Positions 41,859-49,737 of a DNA stretch of 64,000 nucleotides are shown in pieces (the stretch's first letter is position 1; each line of letters opens with the position of its first letter). The notes beneath the pieces are model-generated. The model did not search any database, was not told where the DNA came from, and was given only the letters and a program-made list of their open reading frames with translations. This stretch comes from Lachnospiraceae bacterium AD3010 (GTDB taxonomy: Bacteria; Bacillota; Clostridia; Lachnospirales; Lachnospiraceae). A program made the position numbers and the translations under genes. The stretch is taken from positions 207,049 to 271,048 of the forward strand of contig JHWU01000007.1 of the NCBI GenBank assembly GCA_000622025.1, written 5' to 3'.

Positions 41859-42701
41859 TTATTGTCTTTGCCGTTCCTTTCCGTCAGTCGTCATTCCGCC
41901 CCTTACAATAAGCTTAAGTATTTCGGGCGGATTATTTATCCTTATATTAAAGGTGTGGCTTCCCGCACCGCGGCTCACTATCATCTTTACACCATTTTTC
42001 TCATACAGTCCCGAATCGTATTTCGGAAAGAACCTGTAGGCAGGACTAATGAGGCCTCCGAGCTTCGGCAGTCTCACAAGACCGCCATGGACATGCCCGG
42101 ACAAAACAAGATCCGGCTTCCACTCAGCATACTCCGGAAAGTGATCCGGGTCGTGAGCAAGAAGGATATTAAAGCGCCTTCTGTCCGGTTTCCCGAGAAG
42201 GCAGTTTATCATCCCTGACGGCACCCTTTTCTTTATCACTCTTCTGTAGTAGTCGTGGTTCAGATCAAGAGAATAGACGGAAATATTATCACCCACTTTA
42301 TCCCGGGTGTTTCTCCTAAGTTCAACTCCCGCCTTAAGGATCCCCTTCTTAAAAAGCATCATCTGCCGTGTGTACTTTATCCTCTCGAAAAGCTTTCTCT
42401 CATGGTTTCCCGGAGAAAAAAATATACCCGGGTACTTTTCATGCAGTCTTTTTAAGAAGTGCATAGTCCTCCGCGGATCTGCCTTCGGGTAAGCTGATAT
42501 CAGGTCTCCGGGGATAAGCACGGCTTCGGGATGGATACTGTCTATTGCAGAAAGGAGAAGGTCATTGTCTTTTCCGAAGCTGCATTCATGAAGGTCGGAT
42601 ATCACCGCAAAACGGTGCTCCTCTCCCTCGGGAAGCTTCTCAGTTTGTATTATGTATTCCGTGATCACCGGAGGTTTTTCAAATCGGAAGCTGTTACTCA
42701 A
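41859..42701 (-). CDS. Calcineurin-like metallophosphoesterase
   Basis: A 280-residue enzyme with the five metal-binding motifs: VISDLHECSFG, LIPGDLI, SPGNHERK, LLAHDPDHFPEY and LSGHVHGG. The overall form resembles YkuE/LpxH-like membrane-associated phosphohydrolases, but no membrane segment is seen. Substrate unknown. Its start shares ATGA with the small gene upstream. Confidence 0.9.
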   Translation of the reverse strand: MSNSFRFEKPPVITEYIIQTEKLPEGEEHRFAVISDLHECSFGKDNDLLLSAIDSIHPEAVLIPGDLISAYPKADPRRTMHFLKRLHEKYPGIFFSPGNHERKLFERIKYTRQMMLFKKGILKAGVELRRNTRDKVGDNISVYSLDLNHDYYRRVIKKRVPSGMINCLLGKPDRRRFNILLAHDPDHFPEYAEWKPDLVLSGHVHGGLVRLPKLGGLISPAYRFFPKYDSGLYEKNGVKMIVSRGAGSHTFNIRINNPPEILKLIVRGGMTTDGKERQRQ

Positions 42702-42961
42702 TCGAACTTAACCTCTACATCAAAATCATCATCATCCGGAACAGATATGTCAAAATCGTCATCTCCGGCGGTAATAATGTCAAACTCCAAAAGCCTGTTC
42801 TTTTCTCTTGCTTCCCTTGAGGAAATAATATCTGCTTTTCCGTTTCCGCTTCTATGCAGCACAAAATCCTCCGGAAGCACTCCCATGGCAGATGGCCTGC
42901 GAACCGGAGTTTCGGAGGATCCTTTATGGATAAGTCCGTTTCCGCTATTGTCTTTATCCAT
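42698..42961 (-). CDS. Small acidic protein of unknown function
   Basis: An 87-residue protein, charged and probably disordered, with an Asp-rich C-terminus (DDDFDISVPDDDDFDVEVKFD shortened in part). No family recognised. It is held in place by overlaps on both sides: ATGA with the phosphoesterase gene downstream and one shared base with the gene upstream, which supports it being a real gene. Confidence 0.6.
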   Translation of the reverse strand: MDKDNSGNGLIHKGSSETPVRRPSAMGVLPEDFVLHRSGNGKADIISSREAREKNRLLEFDIITAGDDDFDISVPDDDDFDVEVKFD

Positions 42962-43446
42962 CAGTCTTTTTTCCCGAACATTCCTTCAACGTTGAAGCCA
43001 AGTATGGTCGTGCGGAAGCCGTTATATATCTCATCATATCCGGCGGCACGTATGGTTTCCTTAGGAAAGACCGCGTTCCATTTTTCACTGATGATATCCG
43101 TGAAAAGCTTGGAATCCTCCTCCGAAGGATTTTTCATGAGAGCCGGCAGCACATAGAAAACCATCATACACTGCATGTCCACAATGGTTGTGGATTTCTT
43201 GAAAAATATGACACTGTCGTATTTTTCCTTCGCATATGAAACCAGATGATCCGCTGCACTCCTCATCTCATCTTCCTTATTGTCGGAGGCATACATCTTT
43301 AAGATCTCTTCGTGTATATCGGCTGTAGCCCGCCGGTATTCCAGAAAGAAATTCTCATAGCGGCTCTTCCTGAAATTCTTCATGGCGATGCTGCTGTCCA
43401 GCTCATCCAGAAGCTTATATATGTTGTTGTCAAGTACTTCAGACAT
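42961..43446 (-). CDS. Conserved-looking protein of unknown function
   Basis: A 161-residue, mostly helical soluble protein, with a hydrophobic central helix (DMQCMMVFYVLPALM). No catalytic motif seen. It is the first gene of the run leading to scpA-scpB, so it may have a link to cell growth or chromosome upkeep; this is inference from position only. A copy of the dispersed repeat starts 4 bases upstream of its ATG. Confidence 0.65.
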   Translation of the reverse strand: MSEVLDNNIYKLLDELDSSIAMKNFRKSRYENFFLEYRRATADIHEEILKMYASDNKEDEMRSAADHLVSYAKEKYDSVIFFKKSTTIVDMQCMMVFYVLPALMKNPSEEDSKLFTDIISEKWNAVFPKETIRAAGYDEIYNGFRTTILGFNVEGMFGKKD

Positions 43447-43450
43447 CAGT

Positions 43451-43483
43451 GATCCTTTCTCCTTCGCTAACGCTCAGGATGAC
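43451..43483. repeat. Dispersed repeat, degenerate inverted copy
   Basis: GATCCTT, a few bases, then CTTCGCTAACGCTCAGGATG: the reverse orientation of the core with several changes. Confidence 0.65.
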
Positions 43484-43498
43484 AAAGGTGAACAAATA

Positions 43499-43613
43499 TA
43501 TTTTTGCTCGTTGGATAACGAAGACTTGTTTCACAAGTCTTCTATTAAACATACTCGCAAAAACAGGTTTATTTTTGCTCGTTGGATAACGAAGACTTGT
43601 TTCACAAGTCTTC
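43499..43613. repeat. 44-base direct repeat duplicating the 3' end of yebC
   Basis: Copies at 43499-43542 and 43570-43613, 71 bases apart and identical as read. The second copy contains the last codons and stop of yebC; the first lies in the intergenic region. Confidence 0.8.
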
Positions 43614-43620
43614 GTTATCC
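43584..43620 (-). terminator. 16-pair hairpin holding the yebC stop codon in its loop
   Basis: Perfect arms GGATAACGAAGACTTG (43584-43599) and its complement (43605-43620) with a five-base loop. The yebC stop codon (43602-43604) is in that loop. No clear T run follows on the minus strand, so termination is uncertain, but the structure is very stable. Confidence 0.6.
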
Positions 43621-44339
43621 ACGTTATGATAAACTGCTTGGACGTCGTCCTCCTCGTCGAGGAGATCAAGGATGCGCTGCAGCTTCTTTAAGCTTTCCTC
43701 GTCATTGACCTCCACATAGTTCTGGGGGATCTTTGTGACCTCTGCCGAAACAGCGGTTATATTGGCAGCGTCAAGAGCCTTTTTCACCTCCTCAAAGGCA
43801 TCGGGAGAGGTGAGTATCTCGTAGCTGTCATCCTCTTCATTGAAATCATCTGCTCCTGCATCAAGTGCGGCCATCATAAGGTCATCCGCACTCATTTCAC
43901 ACTCTTCCTTATCGATTATGATCTGTCCCTTATCGTCAAACATAAAGGAAACGCAGCCGGGAGTTCCAAGATTTCCGCCGCCCTTTGTAAAGGCCGCACG
44001 TACATTGGCCGCGGTGCGGTTCTTGTTGTCCGTCAGACAGTCAACTATGATCGCGGTCCCGGCCGGGCCGTAGCCTTCATAGGTACAGTATTCGTAATTA
44101 ACGCTTGCACCTTCACCGGAGGCTTTTTTTATGCCTCTTTCTATAGTGTCATTCGGCATATTATTTGCTTTAGCCTTGGCAATGACCTGGGCAAGCTTGA
44201 AATTATTGGCAGGATCCGGTCCGCCCTCCTTTACGGCTACTGCGATCTCACGTCCGATTATGGTGAAGATCTTTCCCTTCGCCGCATCATTCTTTTCCTT
44301 CTTATGCTTGATGTTTGCAAATTTTGAATGTCCTGACAT
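43602..44339 (-). CDS. YebC/PmpR-family protein
   Basis: A 245-residue protein of the YebC family: [23 protein letters not shown] at the start (quoted in part), then [17 protein letters not shown] and [18 protein letters not shown]. Members were long called transcription regulators; some are now known to help ribosomes through proline stretches. The C-terminal VDNEDL is encoded within the hairpin at 43584-43620 and may have been changed by repeat expansion. Single gene or last gene after the CBS protein, 38 bases away. Confidence 0.93.
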   Translation of the reverse strand: MSGHSKFANIKHKKEKNDAAKGKIFTIIGREIAVAVKEGGPDPANNFKLAQVIAKAKANNMPNDTIERGIKKASGEGASVNYEYCTYEGYGPAGTAIIVDCLTDNKNRTAANVRAAFTKGGGNLGTPGCVSFMFDDKGQIIIDKEECEMSADDLMMAALDAGADDFNEEDDSYEILTSPDAFEEVKKALDAANITAVSAEVTKIPQNYVEVNDEESLKKLQRILDLLDEEDDVQAVYHNVDNEDL

Positions 44340-44377
44340 TATTCCACTCCTTTTCTACTGCTGATGATCCTATATTT

Positions 44378-45202
44378 CTATGCTTCGCTTCGATCAGGAT
44401 CTTTCGTGATCCTCACAGTCTTCACTATCCGCCCCTTTACATAGGCAATGCGGAAGAGCCAGCCTCCGAACTCGGTCTCAAAATCCTCCCCGCTCTTCGG
44501 GATATGCTTCAGCCTGTCGGTCATAAAGCCGTTCAGGGTCTCATAACCCTCGTCCGGAAATTCGATCTGAAGCCTCTCACCGAGATCACTTAAAGGCGTG
44601 AGCCCGTCACAGATAAAGCTGTCGTCCCCCTGGGAACGGATCATCACCTCATCTTCATCGAATTCATCCAGAATGTTTCCTACTATCTCCTCCAGGATAT
44701 CCTCCATGCAGACTATCCCGGCAGTCTGGCCGTATTCATCAACGACAATGACCATATGGATCTTCTTCTGCTGCATGGACTTAAACAGAAGATCTATCTT
44801 CCGGGTCTCCGGAATAAAGTGGGCTTCGTGGATGATGCTTTCAAGCTCCTTTAAGCTTTTCCCTCTGTTCTCACTCCTGACATTGGCCTTCATCACATCC
44901 TTGAAATGGATGATCCCAATGATATTGTCAATATTATCCTCGTAAACGGGATAGCGGGAATTCTTTCCGTCCAGCACAAAATCTACTGTATCTTCCAGGG
45001 TCTCATTGCAGTCGATACTGATGATATTCTCCCTGTGGGTCATTATATCATGAGCTTCCTTATCCCCGAATTCAAAGATATTGTTTATCATAAGGGCTTC
45101 GGAGGAATCGAGAACTCCCTGACTGTGGCCCTCATTTACCATAGAGATTATCTCATCTTCGTTGACATTTTCCTTTTTAATAAGGTTCTTTAGTATATTC
45201 AT
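44378..45202 (-). CDS. CBS-pair/CorC-domain protein without membrane part
   Basis: A 274-residue cytoplasmic protein with two CBS domains (about residues 50-180, HDIMTHRENIISID and VVDEYGQTAGIVCMEDILEEIVG) and a C-terminal CorC/HlyC transporter-associated domain. The DUF21 membrane domain found in most such proteins is missing, so it resembles CorC. It may bind adenine nucleotides or Mg2+ and modulate an exporter. The last codons (DRSEA) and stop lie in a sequence like the dispersed repeat. It follows alr by six bases. Confidence 0.88.
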   Translation of the reverse strand: MNILKNLIKKENVNEDEIISMVNEGHSQGVLDSSEALMINNIFEFGDKEAHDIMTHRENIISIDCNETLEDTVDFVLDGKNSRYPVYEDNIDNIIGIIHFKDVMKANVRSENRGKSLKELESIIHEAHFIPETRKIDLLFKSMQQKKIHMVIVVDEYGQTAGIVCMEDILEEIVGNILDEFDEDEVMIRSQGDDSFICDGLTPLSDLGERLQIEFPDEGYETLNGFMTDRLKHIPKSGEDFETEFGGWLFRIAYVKGRIVKTVRITKDPDRSEA

Positions 45203-45208
45203 CTTTTG

Positions 45209-46375
45209 TCAGGCAAAAGGATGCCTCTCTGAAACGATCTCACCGCGCTTTAAATAAATCCTCGGTATCCTTTTTCCGAGATCACAGGTAAACTCATAAT
45301 TAAACCTTCCGCTTAAGCGCCCAAGCTCCTCGGCACTGATGTAGCATTCCCCGTCGGAGCCAAGAAGAATAACGCTGTCCCCTTCCTCGGCCTCCGGGAT
45401 CTTTGTCACATCCACCATAAACTGGTCCATGCATATCCTTCCGAGAATGGGAGCGTACCTTCCGTGGATAAGAACATATCCGCGGTTTGAAAGACTCCTC
45501 GGGTATCCGTCACCGTAACCCACAGGTATGGTGGCAACCCGCCTTTCATTTATGGCAACATAGGTTCCGCCGTAGCTCACCTCATCCCCCGGCGCAATAT
45601 TCTTAATATATACGATATGGCTTTTCAGTTCAAGTGCGTTTCTGATCTCCGAGCGCCTCAAGGGCACATCATCACTTGGCCACATTCCGTACATGGTGAT
45701 CCCCACGCGGACAAGATCCATATTCGCCTCCGGGAAGAGAATGACCCCGGCCGAATTAGAACAGTGCTTGTAACGGAAGAATACTCCTTCATCCTCACAT
45801 AAAAAGATAAAATCCCTGAAAAGACCGATCTGACGCTCTGTAGTCTTTGCCACAGGCTCATCTGCTTTTGCAAAATGGGTAAATATCCCTTCACTCACCA
45901 CATTGGGAAGTGTCATCATATAGCGTACATCCTCAAGCGAGGAATCGTCACACTTCACTCCGATCCGGTTCATCCCCGTGTCGACTGCCAGATGGAAATA
46001 TACTTCTTTCCCCTGTCTCACGGCCTCCTTGGAAAGAGCTTCTGCCTGATCCCTCTTAAAAACCGCAGGCCGTAATTCATATTTAACGATATCCTCATAG
46101 GATTCCGGAAATGTAAAACCAAGGAGGATGATAGGCTTCTTTATCCCCTTTTCCCTTAGATCAAGAGCCTCCTCCACCGTGGCAACCGCGAAACCGAAGA
46201 TAAATTCCTCATCCTCTGTTTCCCGGGCTATCTCATAAGCCCCGTGTCCGTAACCGTCCGACTTTATAACGGCGATCATCCTTGAACCGGGTCTCATCTT
46301 CTTATATAGCTCTGTCAGATTGTTGTGCACTGCGTCAAGATCGATGTACGCAGCCACTCTTTCATGAAGTTTCAT
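45209..46375 (-). CDS. alr: Alanine racemase
   Basis: PLP enzyme making D-alanine for peptidoglycan. The 388 residues have Lys38 in AVIKSDGYGHG, the catalytic Tyr in GDEVSYGGTYVA, and the C-terminal GRICMDQFMVDVT. The gene is followed closely by the CBS protein and preceded by a block of repeats (46393-46505). Confidence 0.95.
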   Translation of the reverse strand: MKLHERVAAYIDLDAVHNNLTELYKKMRPGSRMIAVIKSDGYGHGAYEIARETEDEEFIFGFAVATVEEALDLREKGIKKPIILLGFTFPESYEDIVKYELRPAVFKRDQAEALSKEAVRQGKEVYFHLAVDTGMNRIGVKCDDSSLEDVRYMMTLPNVVSEGIFTHFAKADEPVAKTTERQIGLFRDFIFLCEDEGVFFRYKHCSNSAGVILFPEANMDLVRVGITMYGMWPSDDVPLRRSEIRNALELKSHIVYIKNIAPGDEVSYGGTYVAINERRVATIPVGYGDGYPRSLSNRGYVLIHGRYAPILGRICMDQFMVDVTKIPEAEEGDSVILLGSDGECYISAEELGRLSGRFNYEFTCDLGKRIPRIYLKRGEIVSERHPFA

Positions 46376-46392
46376 TTTGTTTCCTTTTCAAA

Positions 46393-46505
46393 AAGATTCT
46401 TCGCTTCGCTCAGAATGACAGGAACCCATCCCTGTCATCCTGAGGCCCCCTATTTGTCATTCTGAGGCCCCCTATTTGTCATCCTGAGCGACAGCGAAGG
46501 ATCTT
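46393..46505. repeat. Dispersed repeats, facing pair with tandem 22-base units
   Basis: An inverted short form (ends GCTCAGAATGACA at 46420), then two tandem 22-base units (GAGGCCCCCTATTTGTCAT), then a forward variant CATCCTGAGCGACAGCGAAG. The whole gap between alr and nnrED is repeat sequence, reaching to within a few bases of both genes. Confidence 0.8.
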
Positions 46506-48077
46506 TCACCCGATATTCTCAATAATATCAGTTGCGATCAACCCGTGAGCGCCCCGTATCTTAGAAGCCCTGTCCCCGGCAAGGCCGTGAAGTGCAGTCC
46601 CCAATGCTGCTGCTCTTTCCGTATCCACACCCTGTGCAGCAAGAGCCGCGATCATCCCGGTAAGCACATCCCCGCTGCCGGCTGTTGCCATACCGTTATT
46701 TCCGTTAAGATTAATAATAATATCCTTATTGCTGAAAGCGATAACTGTACGTGAATCCTTCAGTACGACACTCAAATGATAGCCGGAGGCAAAATCCGAC
46801 GCAACATCCATAATATGGGTCTTTACCTCCCGTACCGGTATCCCTGTAAGCCTGGACATTTCCATTAAATGCGGGGTGATCACCGTTTCCGGAGATATTT
46901 TTGAAAGAAGCTCCGTATTGTTTGAGATTATATTTAGCGCATCCGCATCAAGGATAAGGGGTCTGCTTCCCGCATTATCAAGAAGCACTTTCAGAAGTCT
47001 TTCAGCCTTTTTATCCGTGCCCATCCCCGGTCCGGCTGCGATCACCGTACTCCAGGAAACCGCTTCCTTCACAATATCCTCAATGTCCCTTTCCCTGCTG
47101 TCAAAAAGTGAGGTCTGTCCGCTGTGCTCTCCAGAAAAGCAGTCATCATCATAGGTTGTGACCAGCGCTTCGGGAAGTGCGGTCTGTATTACGGAGCGGT
47201 TATTTTTATGGGTAAGCACCCTGACCATCCCGCAGCCGGTCCGAAGAGCCGCTTTTGCCGACAGCACCGCAGCTCCGGCAATATCCTCACTCCCCGCTGC
47301 AATAAGCACCTTTCCGTAGCTTCCCTTATTAGAATCTTTAATCCTCCCGGGCAGCCTTATCTCACTGTCTTCAAGATATGAGATCCTTGGTCTCTTCTTT
47401 AATGATTTTTCCGTGATACCGATATTTCCCTCGATAATCTTTCCGTTATAAAAAGCTCCGGGGAAAAGCACATTTCCAGGCTTCAAAAAACCGCAGGACA
47501 CCGTCTCGTCCGCAAAAACCGCGACCCCCTGGACAGCGGCACTGTCCGCATCTATCCCGCTCGGTATATCTATGGAAATGACAAAGGCGCCCTGTTCTCT
47601 CCTGTCATTTATCCTTTCGATTATATCGGCAAAATCTCCCTCCACCTTCCTTGAAAGGGATATCCCGAATATCGCATCCACAATGATATCGTGATCCATA
47701 CAGGGGAAGGAGCCGAAGAAAACCCCGTCCTCCCTTAAGGCCCTGACCGAAAGATACTGCTCCCTTTCAAGAGGGGACATCTTATCCTCCTGCCCCACAA
47801 ACAGGAACTCGGTATCGATATTTCTTTCAAGGAGTATCCGCCCGCAGGCGAAGCCGTCTCCTCCGTTATTGCCGGGACCGCATACTATAAGAACCTTTTT
47901 CCCGGAGTGATCCTCATTTCTTCCCGCCATATCATCGAGTCTTTTTATGACCCGTCCGGCGGTAAGCAATGCGGCTCTTTCCATTAAAACAGCCGACGGA
48001 ACATGCAGCTCCATGGCTGTCCGGCTGTCGGCATCTCTCATTTCATCTCTGCTTAGGATAAAGCTCATATTATTCAC
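46506..48077 (-). CDS. Bifunctional NAD(P)H-hydrate epimerase/ADP-dependent dehydratase
   Basis: Repairs damaged NADH and NADPH hydrates. The 523 residues fuse an epimerase half (YjeF_N, about 1-220, with VLIVCGPGNNGGDGFACGR) and a dehydratase half (YjeF_C, about 235-523, with AAGPGMGTDKKAERLL and NGMATAGSGDVLTGMIAAL). The fusion is usual in Firmicutes and E. coli (nnr). Its start overlaps the end of the coiled-coil gene by eight bases. Confidence 0.95.
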   Translation of the reverse strand: MNNMSFILSRDEMRDADSRTAMELHVPSAVLMERAALLTAGRVIKRLDDMAGRNEDHSGKKVLIVCGPGNNGGDGFACGRILLERNIDTEFLFVGQEDKMSPLEREQYLSVRALREDGVFFGSFPCMDHDIIVDAIFGISLSRKVEGDFADIIERINDRREQGAFVISIDIPSGIDADSAAVQGVAVFADETVSCGFLKPGNVLFPGAFYNGKIIEGNIGITEKSLKKRPRISYLEDSEIRLPGRIKDSNKGSYGKVLIAAGSEDIAGAAVLSAKAALRTGCGMVRVLTHKNNRSVIQTALPEALVTTYDDDCFSGEHSGQTSLFDSRERDIEDIVKEAVSWSTVIAAGPGMGTDKKAERLLKVLLDNAGSRPLILDADALNIISNNTELLSKISPETVITPHLMEMSRLTGIPVREVKTHIMDVASDFASGYHLSVVLKDSRTVIAFSNKDIIINLNGNNGMATAGSGDVLTGMIAALAAQGVDTERAAALGTALHGLAGDRASKIRGAHGLIATDIIENIG

Positions 48078-48777
48078 CGGGCTTTTTTTCTTCCTTTTTC
48101 CCGGCTTCCCTTTCCCTTTCTTCCCTGATGGCCTCTCTTTTTGCGATCAAGGCCTGGCGGGTGCCCTCTATGTCATAATCAATATCAAAGATATCCAGAA
48201 CATCGGGACCGAAGATACCCTGCATAAAGGTATAAAGCTGCACATTTACAAGCTCCATATGCTGCTTCCTTAAGATGTTCCTCTTCAGCTCCATGCGCAT
48301 GGTCTTTATCCATCCGCCTATTTCTTCAATATCCTTTGTATTACTCTTTATAAGGTCATAGCTCTCTCTCATGGTAAGGAGCATAAGCTCGGTATTCGCT
48401 TCCGCTATCTCCTTCGGAAGATCCAGAAGCTCATCATTATAGGAGTCCACCTTGTCATTTATCTCATCTATGAGACGCTTACTCTCATCCAGCTTTTTCT
48501 TGGCAGTACTTCCCGCCGCGGCCTTTTCAGCGCCCTCCATATTGCTGACTATCTCATCCATGAGATTATTCTTTAATTTCTTCAGATCCTTGAGCTCGTT
48601 ATTGATCCTGCCCTGCTCTTTTACCAGCTTATTAATTGTATTCTCGAGCTCCTCCATGCGGTCAGTCTTTCCGACCTCGGCCATAAGCTTATGCCACTTA
48701 TTGTCGAGAGTGAGAGTCGGAACATTCTTTCCCAATAACGCCGCCTGAAAGCGCTCATCTTTTTTTTCGTCAGCCAT
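48070..48777 (-). CDS. Coiled-coil protein of unknown function
   Basis: A 235-residue, highly charged, largely helical protein. Residues about 40-130 are a coiled coil (MEELENTINKLVKEQGRINN and on) with a second helix pair after 140, and a Lys/Glu tail. No enzyme motif. It is sandwiched between rex and the nicotinamide repair gene, suggesting co-expression with redox upkeep, but no function can be assigned. Confidence 0.75.
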   Translation of the reverse strand: MADEKKDERFQAALLGKNVPTLTLDNKWHKLMAEVGKTDRMEELENTINKLVKEQGRINNELKDLKKLKNNLMDEIVSNMEGAEKAAAGSTAKKKLDESKRLIDEINDKVDSYNDELLDLPKEIAEANTELMLLTMRESYDLIKSNTKDIEEIGGWIKTMRMELKRNILRKQHMELVNVQLYTFMQGIFGPDVLDIFDIDYDIEGTRQALIAKREAIREEREREAGKKEEKKPGE

Positions 48778-48839
48778 GATAAACCAATAAACCCCGTATA
48801 TTATACCCCGAAACGGACGATCCAGGATGTGCTAAAGCT

Positions 48840-49496
48840 TCAGTTCCCGGTATCGGGCTCCTCTCCTTCCTTCACCCTGTTCAGATTATAGGAAAGCCTC
48901 ATAAGGCTCTCTGAAAGATGCACAGACTCGACTATCACATCATCCGGCACCTCCAGATCCACGTGTGAGAAATTCCAGATAGCCTTTATCCCGCAGGAAA
49001 CCACGGTTGCAGCCGCGCCCACTGCCTGAGCCTTGGGAATGGCGATAACGGCGATATCGATATTGTTTTTCTCTATGAAATCCGGAAGCTCGCTCATCGG
49101 CATTATCGGGACATTCCTTATATACTGCCCCACAAGAGCCGGATTCACGTCAAAAGCACCCTTGACGATAAAACCTCTGTTTGCAAAATTACCGTATCCT
49201 GCCAGCGCACTTCCAAGGTTTCCCGCTCCGATTATAATAACCTTATGCTCCTGGTCGAGACCCAGGATCTTTCCTATCTCATCATAGAGATACTTTACGT
49301 TATAGCCGTAACCCTGCTGGCCAAAGCCGCCGAAATTATTTAAATCCTGCCTTATCTGGGAAGCAGTGACATGCATGATCAGAGACAGATCGTGGGAAGA
49401 GATCTTCTCCACTCCTGCGTCTCTCAGCTCTCCCAGGAATCTGAAGTACCGGGGAAGCCGCCTTATGACTGCTCTTGAAATCTCTTTTTCCGACAT
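48840..49496 (-). CDS. rex: Redox-sensing transcriptional repressor Rex
   Basis: Senses the NADH/NAD+ ratio and represses fermentation and redox genes. The 218 residues have an N-terminal winged helix (RRLPRYFRFLGELRDAGVEK, MHVTASQIRQDLNNFGGFG) and a Rossmann domain (VIIIGAGNLGSALAGY, KGAFDVNPALVGQ). Likely targets in the window are the energy operons; the palindrome at 39535-39549 is a candidate but not a perfect Rex site. The 241-base region upstream holds tandem repeats and no clear promoter. Confidence 0.95.
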   Translation of the reverse strand: MSEKEISRAVIRRLPRYFRFLGELRDAGVEKISSHDLSLIMHVTASQIRQDLNNFGGFGQQGYGYNVKYLYDEIGKILGLDQEHKVIIIGAGNLGSALAGYGNFANRGFIVKGAFDVNPALVGQYIRNVPIMPMSELPDFIEKNNIDIAVIAIPKAQAVGAAATVVSCGIKAIWNFSHVDLEVPDDVIVESVHLSESLMRLSYNLNRVKEGEEPDTGN

Positions 49497-49540
49497 AAAA
49501 CACCGATCCGGACAAATACTCCGCTAAATCAAAGATCCTT

Positions 49541-49646
49541 CATTGACGTAACCACCACTGGCATATCCATAACTGGCGTGTCCACCACTGGCATATCCAT
49601 CACTGGCGTAACCACCACTGGCATATCCATCACTGGCGTGTCCACC
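49541..49646. repeat. 15/30-base tandem minisatellite upstream of rex
   Basis: About seven units of 15 bases alternating between ACTGGCATATCCATC and ACTGGCGTAACCACC/ACTGGCGTGTCCACC types, so the higher-order period is 30. It runs directly into a short-form dispersed repeat. The unit length is a multiple of three and all units stay open on the minus strand. Confidence 0.85.
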
Positions 49647-49649
49647 ACT

Positions 49650-49678
49650 GTCATTCTGAGCGAAGCGAAGAATCTTCT
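49650..49678. repeat. Dispersed palindromic repeat, short form
   Basis: TCATTCTGAGCGAAGCGA followed by AGAATCTT, between the minisatellite and the ABC-F stop codon. Confidence 0.85.
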
Positions 49679-49737
49679 GTTCCTAACCGTCCTTTGTAAA
49701 ATCACAGAATAAAGTATAGTGGATTGTTAAGAAACTG

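Noticed and set aside
49541-49646. CRISPR array because of 30-base periodicity
   Set aside because: There are no unique spacers; units follow one another directly as in a minisatellite, and no cas genes are present.
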